DNA of 64,000 nt from Vreelandella olivaria (GCF_023507745.1 NZ_JALPZO010000144.1:62001-126000), one strand, 5' to 3'; positions 34,532 to 43,653 are shown, numbered from the stretch's first letter. Notes: a model not told the origin generated them from the letters alone. Made by a program: numbers and translations.

Positions 34532-34843
34532 TTACACAAACCACCAGCGCCAACAAGCTGCACAGGCCATGCCAATTGCAATTGATGCCAGCGGGCTTCT
34601 CAAAACAATAGCTACTGTTCCAGCTGCAAACGCCGCGAGCCGTACACCACCATCACCATGCACAATGATAGGCACAATGACCGCAATAAGTACTGAGTTC
34701 GACATGGCATCAACAAACCGCCTGACTTGGGGCCCAAGCGGCACGCGTAACATTATTAACAGCCCTAGCACTCGCGACCCATAAGCAATCGCCGCCATTA
34801 TGATGATGGCTAATAACGACTGCAACACTGGAGATGAGTTCAT
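34532..34843 (-). CDS. azlD: AzlD family small export subunit (second copy)
   Basis: 103 residues with four hydrophobic segments (LLAIIIMAAIAYGSRVLGL at the start, then SVLIAVIVPIIVHG). It is the small partner of the AzlC protein encoded immediately upstream on the same strand, with a four-base overlap. It shows only distant resemblance by eye to the azlD at 16518, so it is not a recent duplicate. Confidence 0.85.
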   Translation of the reverse strand: MNSSPVLQSLLAIIIMAAIAYGSRVLGLLIMLRVPLGPQVRRFVDAMSNSVLIAVIVPIIVHGDGGVRLAAFAAGTVAIVLRSPLASIAIGMACAACWRWWFV

Positions 34844-35562
34844 AAGACTCTCACCCTAAACCAACGCTCTGGCAACAATATGGCTACCATACCCCCCGTT
34901 ACAGCGCCCACTATGACATGCAAATAAGGTGGCAACCACCAGTACGCCATTAGGGCACTGGTCGACGCAGCTAACCAAGGTAGAATCATAACTGCACGAG
35001 GATTTCCACTCACAACGATCATTAACAGAAAACACAGCATTATCACGTCAAGACCGAAGCGCCCAGGATCAGTAATACCTTCTCCAAATGCTAACCCTAT
35101 AATGGTACCCACTACCCAGGCACTCCATAGCACAACTCCACCGCCAAGGAGAATACCTAAATTTCTCTCGCCACGTTGATACTCACCCAGTGCCATTGCC
35201 CAGTTAGAGTCAGTCAAAAAAACCACCATTGCGAGTTGCTGTCGTTTAGGTAATGGCTGTAACCAAGGATAAAGTGCGGCACTCATCAACATATGGCGAG
35301 TATGAATCGCCAGAGTGGTGACAGCCAGTGCAAATAGCGGTAAAGGGGAATGCCACATCTCAAGAGCAGCAAACTGCGATGGAGCAGCGAACACAAAGGA
35401 GCTCATTAGTATCGCTTCCCAGTCATTTACCCCCTGATGCACAGCGGCAACACCAAACGCCAAACCAAACGCTACGGTAAACGCTGCCAGAGGCAGCATC
35501 ATTCGAATTCCTCTCCAAGTACCTCGGATAGTCAGTTGAGTTGGATTTTCCTTTGCTCTCAT
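34840..35562 (-). CDS. azlC: AzlC family amino acid export subunit (second copy)
   Basis: 240 residues, about seven membrane segments. The family features are FGVAAVHQGVNDWEAILMSS, AAPSQFAALEMW, AIHTRHMLMSAALYPWL and LTDSNWAMALGEY. It should form an exporter for branched-chain or similar amino acids with the AzlD encoded next. The gene is divergent from a TRAP transporter/amidohydrolase operon across a 174-base gap that holds a 30-bp palindrome, which suggests shared control. The link could be export of excess amino acid released by the amidohydrolase; this is inference. Confidence 0.88.
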   Translation of the reverse strand: MRAKENPTQLTIRGTWRGIRMMLPLAAFTVAFGLAFGVAAVHQGVNDWEAILMSSFVFAAPSQFAALEMWHSPLPLFALAVTTLAIHTRHMLMSAALYPWLQPLPKRQQLAMVVFLTDSNWAMALGEYQRGERNLGILLGGGVVLWSAWVVGTIIGLAFGEGITDPGRFGLDVIMLCFLLMIVVSGNPRAVMILPWLAASTSALMAYWWLPPYLHVIVGAVTGGMVAILLPERWFRVRVL

Positions 35563-35593
35563 CAGATTGCATCTCCCAGTGCAGTATCTTAAT

Positions 35594-35623
35594 AAAAAAA
35601 CAAACAGACCTGCTTGTTTTTTT
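35594..35623. promoter_or_regulatory. 30-bp near-perfect palindrome, candidate TetR operator
   Basis: AAAAAAACAAACAG-AC-CTGCTTGTTTTTTT has 14-bp arms with one mismatch. A two-base centre makes a stable RNA hairpin unlikely, so a protein-binding site is the better reading. It lies between the divergent azlC and dctP starts. The TetR-type regulator of the operon (36934) is the natural candidate to bind it. Confidence 0.6.
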
Positions 35624-35735
35624 ATTTACTAAAGTCTAGATTGAATCATGTGCACTCGCCATCCAGTGACGTGCCAACACTAGCGAAGCAAGACAATAGC
35701 AAAAAACAGCTGATTAAATCGGCCTGGGAAACTAC

Positions 35736-36872
35736 ATGAAACTCGCTCGTAATACACTAATACTAGCTGTGGCGGCTTCAGCATTGTCTGCTTTTGCCTC
35801 CTCGGCACAAGCCACAACATCATTTATTGCCAATTCGTTCTACGATCAACAGCACCCCCACTCCCGCTACGGTTACATAGAGTGGGCGGAAATAGTCAAA
35901 GAACTCTCGAATGGCGAACTACAGCCCGAAGTTTATACCGGAACTGTGCTGCTGGCACCACGCGCTAACCTGCAGGGCATTCAGGATAATATTGTGCAAG
36001 TTGCTCACCATGCGGCGATCTACACACCTTCGGAAATGCCGGTTGCAAATGCCGTTCAAGAGCTCGGCTTCAACTATGACGATCCATTGGTTGGAATACT
36101 GGCAGTGACAGATTTCAGCCTTAATAACCCGATCCAGCTTGCAGAGTGGGAAGAGCTAGATATTGTTTATCTTGGTGCTTACAACACGCCTTCGTATGTG
36201 TTGTTTTGCCGTGAACCTGTTCGCAATCTCCAAGAACTGCGTGGTAAGCGCATCCGCACCGCTGGATCTACTGTTTCCGCGTGGGTAGAGCAGGCTGGTG
36301 GTACACCGGTCAATGTTCCTTCGAGTGAGATGTATAGTGGTCTTGATCGTGGGTCGTTAGATTGTGCTTCTAATGCAGCAAACGACCTGATCGACCGCTC
36401 TTTATGGGAAGTCGCCGAGCACACCACACTTCTGCCAACCGGCATGTATTGGTCTGGTCCACAATGGGGCTTTAATTCTGATTTTTGGGCCAGCCTGAGC
36501 AGTGAACAGCGCGATGTCTTCAAGGAAGCGACTGCCAAAGCAATGACACGTATGATCGTTCAATTCCTTGGTGCATCTGAAGCCGCATTGGAAGAAGCAG
36601 CGTCTCACGGTAACAACATCTATGAGCCTGAAGAGGATTTAATGGCTTCTGTGGATGCTTTTCGTAACGCAGCCCTGGCTAATGTCTACGATAAAGCTCG
36701 CGATGAGTATGGCGTTGAAGATCCAGAAGCCCTGATTAACGATTTCATCGCAATATATGAAAAGTGGGAGACCTTAGTCAGTCAAGTTGACCGCGAAGAT
36801 GAAGAGGCTTTAGCCAACATGGCGCTGGAAGAAATTTTTAATAAGCTTCCAGAAAATTACGGCATTTATTAA
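35736..36872 (+). CDS. dctP: TRAP transporter substrate-binding protein DctP
   Basis: 378 residues. A signal peptide (MKLARNTLILAVAASALSAF through SSAQA) is followed by a DctP-fold protein with the conserved substrate-carboxylate arginine region (GKRIRTAGSTVSAWVEQAGG) and NVPSSEMYSGLDRGSLDC. It binds an organic acid in the periplasm and hands it to the DctQ-DctM membrane pair encoded downstream. Substrate is unknown; the amidohydrolase at the end of the operon suggests an amide or peptide-like acid. A strong hairpin at 36887-36907 after the gene probably allows higher levels of the binding protein than of downstream genes. Confidence 0.9.
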   Translation: MKLARNTLILAVAASALSAFASSAQATTSFIANSFYDQQHPHSRYGYIEWAEIVKELSNGELQPEVYTGTVLLAPRANLQGIQDNIVQVAHHAAIYTPSEMPVANAVQELGFNYDDPLVGILAVTDFSLNNPIQLAEWEELDIVYLGAYNTPSYVLFCREPVRNLQELRGKRIRTAGSTVSAWVEQAGGTPVNVPSSEMYSGLDRGSLDCASNAANDLIDRSLWEVAEHTTLLPTGMYWSGPQWGFNSDFWASLSSEQRDVFKEATAKAMTRMIVQFLGASEAALEEAASHGNNIYEPEEDLMASVDAFRNAALANVYDKARDEYGVEDPEALINDFIAIYEKWETLVSQVDREDEEALANMALEEIFNKLPENYGIY

Positions 36873-36886
36873 CTCCGTAATACCTA

Positions 36887-36907
36887 TGCCGCCTCAATGA
36901 GGCGGCA
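36887..36907 (+). terminator. Intra-operon hairpin after dctP
   Basis: TGCCGCCTC-AAT-GAGGCGGCA is a perfect 9-bp stem 15 bases after the dctP stop, followed by no T run. It is likely a partial terminator or 3'-end stabiliser for the dctP message. Confidence 0.6.
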
Positions 36908-36933
36908 ATGGCCAAAAATAGGGGTTCACTATA

Positions 36934-37560
36934 ATGAAGCGACAAAACCAGGAAGAGCGCTCTCGTCAAACTCAGGCACGAGTAACTCAAGCGACTCTAG
37001 AATGTATTCTTGAAAAAGGGATTCGTGCCACCTCTACCGTGGACATTGCGCGTCAGGCCGGTGTTTCCCGGGGTGCATTGGTTCATCATTATCCCTCTAA
37101 GACACTATTGATGCAGGCAGCCCTTGAAGACTTGCTGAGCCGAGAAGTTGAAAGCGTAAGGCACATGGCCGCGCAAGTTAAAGCGGGTGAACTGAATTTT
37201 GACAGCTTATTAAAAGCACTGCATGAGCACTTCAAGGGTGACTTGTACATGGTGACGCTCGAATATCTCACTAATGCACGTACTGACCCTGACATAATGA
37301 AAGTACTGGTACCACTTGCAGCGAGGTTCAATGACTCGTTGGAGCAGATTTGGGAGCAGTTAGTCGCCAGTTCTGAGCACACTTCCCATCAGAATCGCGT
37401 CGCCTTAAATGCTACGTTATGCATGATGCGAGGCATGGGGGCGCAAAGCATCTGGCGTGACGACCCTGAACTATACCACGATATGCTGCTGTTCTGGAAA
37501 GAGACGCTTTTAAAGCTAGGTTTTCCTACCGCGGATTCGAAGAAAGGTGAGCTAGTATGA
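36934..37560 (+). CDS. TetR family transcriptional regulator
   Basis: 208 residues. The N-terminal helix-turn-helix is typical (residues about 15-62: ATLECILEKGIRATSTVDIA, then GVSRGALVHHYPSKTLLM). The C-terminal helical domain is the ligand-binding and dimer part. It lies inside the TRAP operon between dctP and dctQ and overlaps dctQ by four bases (ATGA at 37557), an unusual place for the regulator of an operon. It probably represses the divergent azlC/dctP promoters through the palindrome at 35594-35623 and responds to the transported substrate. Confidence 0.88.
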   Translation: MKRQNQEERSRQTQARVTQATLECILEKGIRATSTVDIARQAGVSRGALVHHYPSKTLLMQAALEDLLSREVESVRHMAAQVKAGELNFDSLLKALHEHFKGDLYMVTLEYLTNARTDPDIMKVLVPLAARFNDSLEQIWEQLVASSEHTSHQNRVALNATLCMMRGMGAQSIWRDDPELYHDMLLFWKETLLKLGFPTADSKKGELV

Positions 37561-38057
37561 TCACCGACAACCTCGAACCTCTGAGTCAATGGGTTGCCAA
37601 AATCACCCTAGTGCTTGCAACGTTATTTCTAGTGCTTATGGCACTGCATGTCACTCTCGATGTTGGGCTCCGTTACCTATTCGGGAAGTCGTTTACTGGC
37701 ACTCTAGAGTTTGTTTCTTTTTACTATATGGTTGCTGTGGTCTTTCTGCCACTCGCCTATGTTGAGCTACAACATGAACATATCAGCGTGGATGTGCTGG
37801 TTGGAAGGCTTCCCTCTATTGCCCAGCTAATGCTTTATTTGTTCGCAGGAACACTCGGCCTCATTTATTTCGGCATGCTCGGCTACCAGAGTTATCTCGA
37901 TGCAGTACGCGCCACGGTTCGAATGGAAACTGCCATGGCCAATTTCACCTTCTATTTGTGGCCCAGTCGCTGGGCGTTACCAGCTGGCTTTGCGGCTATG
38001 TGCATGGCTATCCTCGCCAACATGATTAAGGCGCTGCAACAACGCCAAGCCCTGTAG
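37557..38057 (+). CDS. dctQ: TRAP transporter small membrane subunit DctQ
   Basis: 166 residues with four membrane segments and the family pattern LDVGLRYLFGKSFTGTLEF near the first segment and LPLAYVELQHEHISVDVL after the second. It forms the membrane complex with DctM. Translation is coupled to tetR by overlap. Confidence 0.88.
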   Translation: MITDNLEPLSQWVAKITLVLATLFLVLMALHVTLDVGLRYLFGKSFTGTLEFVSFYYMVAVVFLPLAYVELQHEHISVDVLVGRLPSIAQLMLYLFAGTLGLIYFGMLGYQSYLDAVRATVRMETAMANFTFYLWPSRWALPAGFAAMCMAILANMIKALQQRQAL

Positions 38058-38067
38058 GAGCTTCCTA

Positions 38068-39375
38068 ATGACTAATATCGAGATAGGCGTGGCAGGCATT
38101 GCCATCGCCTTGGCCCTGATTGCCCTGCGGGTGCCAATCGGCATTGCACTTGGTTTGGTGTCGATCATAGGTATAAGTGAGATGACAAGTATGCGTGTGG
38201 CCTGGGGGATGATTTCCGCGACTCCCTTTGACTTTGCAGGCACTTGGGAGCTGACGGCCGCACCTATGTTTCTGTTTATGGGCTATCTGTGTACCACCAC
38301 CAATATGACCCAAGGCCTATTCCATGCTATGCGTCTTTACTTAGCCAGACTTCCGGGCGGCCTTGCTGTTTCCAGTGTCATGGCCTCGGCTTTCTTTGCT
38401 GCAGCCTCTGGCTCTAGTGTGGCCACATCGGCGGCTATGTCGCGAATCGCCGTCCCCGAAATGCTCAAGCACAACTACGACAAGGGATTGGCCACAGGTA
38501 CTGTCGCAGCATCCGGCACACTGGGTTCACTGATTCCTCCTAGTGTGCTGCTGGTTCTCTATGGAGTGTACGCGCAGGTATCTGTGGGCCAGCTGTTCAT
38601 GGCAGGATTCATTCCCGGCATGCTATCGGCGCTTCTTTACATCATTATGATTATGGTACGAACCAAGCTTAACCCTAGTCTAGCTGGCCATACCGAAGTA
38701 CGTACCAGTTGGGACGAAAAGTGGGATGCACTTAAGAATATCTGGCCATTACCATTACTGATCGGCTCCGTGCTTGGCGGAATCTTTCTCGGTATTTTCT
38801 CGCCTACTGAAGCCGGGGCAGTAGGTACAACCATTGCGGCGCTGATCGCTTGTACCCGTCGTACACTGACCTTTTCCGCGCTTAGGGAAGCACTAATTCG
38901 CACTGCAGTGAGCACAGCTAGCATCTTTATTATTTTAATTGGTTCGTTATTCTTTACTCGCTTTTTAGCCATGAGTGGCGTGCCTGCCGCTTTTTCCGAG
39001 TTAATTCTCGGTGTTAGCACCGAGACATGGTGGATAATTCTCGCTGCAGCCCTGATTTATTTGGCATTGGGAATGTTCATCGACTCCATTGGTTTATTGC
39101 TACTAACACTGCCGTTAATTCTTCCATTAGTACATGGTGCAGACCTCAACTTAATATGGTTCGGCATTATCGTCGTTAAGCTACTTGAAGTGGGTTTGGT
39201 TACTCCACCGATTGGACTCAATGTATATGTCATAAAAGGCTCGCTTGGCAATAGCGTAACCCTGTCTGAGGTATTCAAGGGCGTAAGCTGGTTCATCGTC
39301 ATGGATATTATTGCTCTGTTATTAATTGTGCTGATTCCAGCACTTTCACTATATCTTCCACAAAAAATGTTTTAA
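38068..39375 (+). CDS. dctM: TRAP transporter large membrane subunit DctM
   Basis: 435 residues, about twelve membrane segments. The DctM family signatures are visible: ASGSSVATSAAMSRIAVPEM, GTLGSLIPPSVLLVLYG, SPTEAGAVGTTIAALIA and GLVTPPIGLNVYVIKG. It is the sodium-coupled transport subunit of the inner membrane. It starts 10 bases after dctQ with GGAG upstream. Confidence 0.92.
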   Translation: MTNIEIGVAGIAIALALIALRVPIGIALGLVSIIGISEMTSMRVAWGMISATPFDFAGTWELTAAPMFLFMGYLCTTTNMTQGLFHAMRLYLARLPGGLAVSSVMASAFFAAASGSSVATSAAMSRIAVPEMLKHNYDKGLATGTVAASGTLGSLIPPSVLLVLYGVYAQVSVGQLFMAGFIPGMLSALLYIIMIMVRTKLNPSLAGHTEVRTSWDEKWDALKNIWPLPLLIGSVLGGIFLGIFSPTEAGAVGTTIAALIACTRRTLTFSALREALIRTAVSTASIFIILIGSLFFTRFLAMSGVPAAFSELILGVSTETWWIILAAALIYLALGMFIDSIGLLLLTLPLILPLVHGADLNLIWFGIIVVKLLEVGLVTPPIGLNVYVIKGSLGNSVTLSEVFKGVSWFIVMDIIALLLIVLIPALSLYLPQKMF

Positions 39376-39398
39376 CGCCATACTCACAAGGAATACTT

Positions 39399-40625
39399 AT
39401 GTCAACGATACGCTTTATCAACGCCAACGTCATCGATACTCGAAACGGCAAGGTACTCGCTAATCAGCAGGTTCGTATTCAAGATGCTCGTATTATTGCT
39501 ATTAGCGACTCTCCACTAGGAGGAAGTGACGATCAAGTTATTGATATAAAAAACCACTTTCTAATGCCTGGTTTGGTTGATTCACATGTCCACGTTACGG
39601 CAATTACACCAAATTTTGCACTGCTCGAAACACTTTCTCCTTTTTATGTCGGTGCTAAATCTAGCGAGCTCCTTGAAGCCATGTTAATGCGGGGATTTAC
39701 TACCGTACGCGATGCCGGTGGCGCAGATTATGGCCTTGCCAGGGCAGTGGATGAAGGAGCCTTGATTGGGCCGCGTATTATGTACGCAGGGAATGCGCTA
39801 TCCCAGACAGGTGGACATGCCGATATGCGTGGACCTGGACAGCAAACTTTTGAAGGTTGCTTCTGTTGTGCTGGATTGGGACGTGTTTGCGATGGTGTTA
39901 GCGAAGTGCGCCGAGCAGCGCGAGACGAAATTAGAAAGGGAGCTACGCAGATCAAGATTATGGCATCAGGGGGCGTTTCCTCACCTACTGATCGCATAGA
40001 TAGTACCCAGTTCTCTATTGAAGAAATTGATGCCATTGTAGAAGAAGCCACCGCTGCCAATATTCATACTATGGCACATGCCTATACAGCACGCGCTATC
40101 AACCGGCTACTCCCTAGAGGAGTAAAGACCATTGAGCATGGAAATTTAATGGATGATGAAAGTTGCCGGCTGTTCCTTAAACATGACGCCTACCTTACCC
40201 CTACCCTGTGTACCTATGATGCCTTGGCGAAGGAGGGTGTAGAAGCCGGAATGGCGGAGCACCTGCAACGCAAAGTTTATGATGTACTTGATGCTGGTGG
40301 TAAAGCGTTAGAAATGGCTCAACGTCACGGGGTCAAAATGCTATATGGCTCCGACTTACTTGGACGAATGCAACGTCATCAGCTTAACGAATTTCATCTA
40401 CGCAAAGATGTGGTGCCGACTGACGAACTAATTCGTTCAGCGACTAGCCATGCCGCTGATGCTTATGGGCATACAGGTGACTTTGGTGAGATTATTCCAG
40501 GCGCTAGGGGGGATGTTATTGTGCTCAAAGACAATCCTTTAGATAACATCAACGCACTTACTCAACCTGATGAACAACTTATGCTTATAATGAAAGGAGG
40601 AGTTTTTTACAAAAATATTTTATAG
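39399..40625 (+). CDS. Zinc amidohydrolase, metal-dependent hydrolase A / Xaa-Pro dipeptidase-like
   Basis: 408 residues. It has a complete binuclear metal site of the amidohydrolase superfamily: HVH (His63, His65), a lysine for carboxylation in QIKIMASGG (Lys186), His227 (AHAY), His247 (EHGN) and Asp319 (GSDLLG). The GHADMRGP segment and overall layout resemble the group that includes prolidase-like and carboxypeptidase-like Sgx9260 enzymes and ochratoxin-hydrolysing relatives, which cleave N-acyl or dipeptide amides. No signal peptide, so it acts in the cytoplasm. As the last gene of the TRAP operon it probably hydrolyses the imported compound. The AT content of this block is visibly higher than in the flanking iron genes. 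Confidence 0.85.
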   Translation: MSTIRFINANVIDTRNGKVLANQQVRIQDARIIAISDSPLGGSDDQVIDIKNHFLMPGLVDSHVHVTAITPNFALLETLSPFYVGAKSSELLEAMLMRGFTTVRDAGGADYGLARAVDEGALIGPRIMYAGNALSQTGGHADMRGPGQQTFEGCFCCAGLGRVCDGVSEVRRAARDEIRKGATQIKIMASGGVSSPTDRIDSTQFSIEEIDAIVEEATAANIHTMAHAYTARAINRLLPRGVKTIEHGNLMDDESCRLFLKHDAYLTPTLCTYDALAKEGVEAGMAEHLQRKVYDVLDAGGKALEMAQRHGVKMLYGSDLLGRMQRHQLNEFHLRKDVVPTDELIRSATSHAADAYGHTGDFGEIIPGARGDVIVLKDNPLDNINALTQPDEQLMLIMKGGVFYKNIL

Positions 40626-40663
40626 GAATCCCAACTAGCAGCCTCCTTTCAATGAAACTAGAA

Positions 40664-40695
40664 TGCCTAGCCCATATACATATAGTGGCTAGGCA
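40664..40695 (+). terminator. Hairpin after amidohydrolase gene
   Basis: TGCCTAGCC and GGCTAGGCA form a perfect 9-bp stem with a 14-base loop, 39 bases after the stop codon. No T tract follows, so termination is probable rather than certain. Confidence 0.5.
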
Positions 40696-40881
40696 CTTGA
40701 CTCAAAGCCTCTATTCACAACACCGAACTTTAGCTAGTTAGAAACCCTCTACTACCGACATTTTAAAACACTACCACAACACATGGTTTATATGAGAATT
40801 AATTGAGTCAAGGTGGTTTTTCTACCTCCTTTCTATCACCAGCATCAACGAAGTAATACAATATATGCTTATATAACTAAG

Positions 40882-41090
40882 CTGCCCTTTGATGTTTGGG
40901 AAAGCAGCTACCGGTGCAACTCACCGCCCAGCAGTGCGGTCAGTTAGCCGCCCTCAATCATCTAGGCAACAATGGATACCAGCCCCAGCTAACATTGCTG
41001 GAAGATAAGGGTAATGAGCAGGAGCGCCTTATTCGCTGGCAGTGGCAACTTGGCCAGCCCCACGGACAGCTAGTCGCTGGTGTAAGCTAA
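40882..41090 (+). pseudogene. Decayed partial copy of Suc_Fer-like gene
   Basis: Bases 40882-40908 match the FDVWESS coding part of the Suc_Fer-like gene (near 33871-33898). Then about 140 bases are missing, and from 40918 the sequence again matches closely the section that starts near 34047 through about 34205 (QLTxxQQC, QLAALNHL, GYQPQLTL, EDKGNEQERLIRWQWQLGQ). The two nearly identical 3' parts lie on both sides of the TRAP/AzlCD block. The copy has no start codon in a usable context and lacks both cysteine motifs, so it cannot make a functional protein. Confidence 0.85.
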
Positions 41091-41165
41091 TGAACACTAT
41101 CCCCTCTTGCAGATGACAGTTAAAGTAAGTGTTAAGGTTACTCTTTCAGGTTGAGGCAAAAAGAT

Positions 41166-41576
41166 ATGCTAATCGGTGAACTGGCTGATCGTACCGGCCT
41201 CGCTCCTTCACGTATTCGTTTCTACGAACGCATCGGTCTGCTGAAAACAGTGAAGCGCCAACCCAACGGCTATCGCCACTATCCACCCGAAGCGCTTATG
41301 GTACTAAACCTGATCACCACTGCTCAGCAGGCTGGTTTCAGCCTTGATGAGCTTCGCACACTCTTACCTGCTGATTTGGCTGATTGGGATCATGGCTCGT
41401 TGCTAAAGGTGCTTCAGCAAAAGATCTTCGATATTGAAGAAATGCAGGAAAAACTTGCCCAAAGCAAAGCACAGCTACAGCAAGTGCTAACAGAGATAGA
41501 GGCAAAACCTGGCGATATGGACTGCGCAACCAACGCTAAACGCGTCTTATCGCAATTTGGATTAGAAAAAGGCTAA
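41166..41576 (+). CDS. MerR family transcriptional regulator
   Basis: 136 residues from ATG 41166, with GAGG upstream; a TTG start at 41151 is less likely. The MerR winged helix is at the N-terminus (IGELADRTGLAPSRIRFYER, then IGLL and NGYRHYPPEA), followed by a long dimerisation helix (about residues 80-115) and a short tail with one Cys (GDMDCATNAKRVL). It lacks the Cys pairs of metal-sensing MerR proteins, so the signal is unknown. It may have regulated the aldehyde dehydrogenase that is now broken next to it. Confidence 0.88.
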   Translation: MLIGELADRTGLAPSRIRFYERIGLLKTVKRQPNGYRHYPPEALMVLNLITTAQQAGFSLDELRTLLPADLADWDHGSLLKVLQQKIFDIEEMQEKLAQSKAQLQQVLTEIEAKPGDMDCATNAKRVLSQFGLEKG

Positions 41577-41677
41577 CGTTCACCGTTTCGAATTATCTAA
41601 ACCCTGTTAGCATGCAACCGCACTATGAAGCAACACGCGTGCTATAGGGGGCACCTTTTAGGCTTACAACAAAGCCA

Positions 41678-42366
<689 letters not shown>

Positions 42367-42437
42367 GCCGCTTATGGACAGCTCGCCACCTATGTAGTAA
42401 CATACCTATATAGATAATTCATGTAGGAGGTGTCGCC

Positions 42438-42692
42438 ATGACCATCACGACCCTATCCAGTCGAGAGCTTAACCAGGACGTTACCCGGGCAAAGAAGGCG
42501 GCCAAGAGTGGCCCGGTGTTCATCACGGATCGCGGCAAGCCTGCTCATGTGCTGTTGAGCATCAAGGAGTACCAGCGGCTTACAAAGCAACGTCGCAACA
42601 TTGCTGATTCTCTGGCTATGCCGGACATTGCGGACATCGAGTTTGAACCGCCGCGTGTGACCATCGGCACTCAGCCGGCTGATTTCTCATGA
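42438..42692 (+). CDS. Type II antitoxin, Phd/YefM family
   Basis: 84 residues from ATG 42438 with AGGAGGTG nine bases upstream. The N-terminal Phd/YefM DNA-binding fold is clear (SSRELNQDVTRAKKAAKSGP, VFITDRGKPAHVLLSIKEY), and the C-terminal tail (DIEFEPPRVTIG) would wrap the toxin. It overlaps the toxin gene by four bases (ATGA). A palindrome-like AT-rich stretch just upstream (about 42390-42430) may be the autoregulatory operator. Confidence 0.9.
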   Translation: MTITTLSSRELNQDVTRAKKAAKSGPVFITDRGKPAHVLLSIKEYQRLTKQRRNIADSLAMPDIADIEFEPPRVTIGTQPADFS

Positions 42693-43111
42693 TGTTCGTT
42701 CTCGACACCAACGTAGTGTCCGAACTGCGAAAGGTTCGAGCTGGCAAAGCTGATCCAAACGTTGCGGCATGGACTGAAAACGTTGATGCCACCGAGCTTT
42801 TTGTGTCCGCCATCACCATCATGGAGCTGGAACTTGGCGTGTTGTCGATTGAGCGCAAGGACGCCACCCAAGGGGCCGTGCTGCGCTCGTGGCTGGAGCA
42901 ACACGTACTGCCGGAGTTCTCAGGGCGAACATTGCCAGTTGATACAGCCGTGGCGCAACGCTGCGCCCGGCTGCACGTCCCCGACAAGCGGGGCGAGCGT
43001 GACGCGCTCATCGCGGCAACAGCCCTTATGCATGGCATGACGGTAGTTACTCGCAATGTGGCCGATTTCGAGCCTACAGGAGTGACTATCCTCAATCCGT
43101 GGGAGGCGTAG
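42689..43111 (+). CDS. PIN-domain toxin, VapC/FitB-like RNase
   Basis: 140 residues. The four acidic residues of the PIN active site are visible in FVLDTNVVSELRK (Asp), ITIMELELG (Glu), GERDALIAATALMHG (Asp) and VVTRNVADF (Asp). It should be an Mg-dependent ribonuclease controlled by the Phd-type antitoxin encoded just upstream. ATG 42692 is an alternative start one codon later. The protein reads intact, so the module is probably active. Confidence 0.92.
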   Translation: MMFVLDTNVVSELRKVRAGKADPNVAAWTENVDATELFVSAITIMELELGVLSIERKDATQGAVLRSWLEQHVLPEFSGRTLPVDTAVAQRCARLHVPDKRGERDALIAATALMHGMTVVTRNVADFEPTGVTILNPWEA

Positions 43112-43113
43112 AC

Positions 43114-43332
43114 GTGTCGAGCAAGTTCCTTCCGTCGGTTGATAACCCAACCAAAGTATCGATGGCGGTGTGTAAGCGCGCGCAGTTTTTGCGCGAAAAC
43201 GGCATCAATACTTACCCGGGCGCGGTCAGCAATGTTCTTTTCGAAGCTCGGCGTAAGGCACAGTCATGTTTAACACCGAAGATAGTTGATAGCTGCAGCC
43301 GGTTCGACAGGAATGAGGTAAAATCATGGTGA
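43114..43332 (+). CDS. Possible small protein after toxin-antitoxin pair
   Basis: 72 residues from GTG 43114, two bases after the toxin stop, with GGGAGG seven bases upstream of the start. The sequence (DNPTKVSMAVCKRAQFLREN, then FEARRKAQ) is not recognised. It could be a fragment of a larger gene lost at the tRNA-proximal edge of the island, or a chance frame. Confidence 0.35.
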   Translation: MSSKFLPSVDNPTKVSMAVCKRAQFLRENGINTYPGAVSNVLFEARRKAQSCLTPKIVDSCSRFDRNEVKSW

Positions 43333-43464
43333 CAACGAGCGCGCTTGAGTGTCACCATTTCTTTTATGTGCGATTGGTGACTCGGTGCAGCTGGCCAGGT
43401 CGCCATAGGTTCAGTACAGTTCCAGTGTTTCTGGCTGTATCTTTGGGACAATTTCGCGGTAGAT

Positions 43465-43541
<77 letters not shown>

Positions 43542-43653
43542 AAAAGCGTGCATATAATAGCGAATGTGTCGCTGCTAGGCTACCCCCATGCACGCTATCT
43601 TAGTATCGTTACGGCACTTTTTTCACTCTTCAGGGTCTGGTGGTGAGTCCTTT

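Noticed and set aside
35591-35625. A-run/T-run palindrome as a bidirectional terminator
   Set aside because: It lies upstream of two divergent genes, not downstream of any, and its two-base loop would not fold well; an operator is more likely.
40626-40881. Coding remnant between amidohydrolase and the decayed Suc_Fer copy
   Set aside because: Apart from the hairpin at 40664-40695 I see only AT-rich sequence without protein-like frames.
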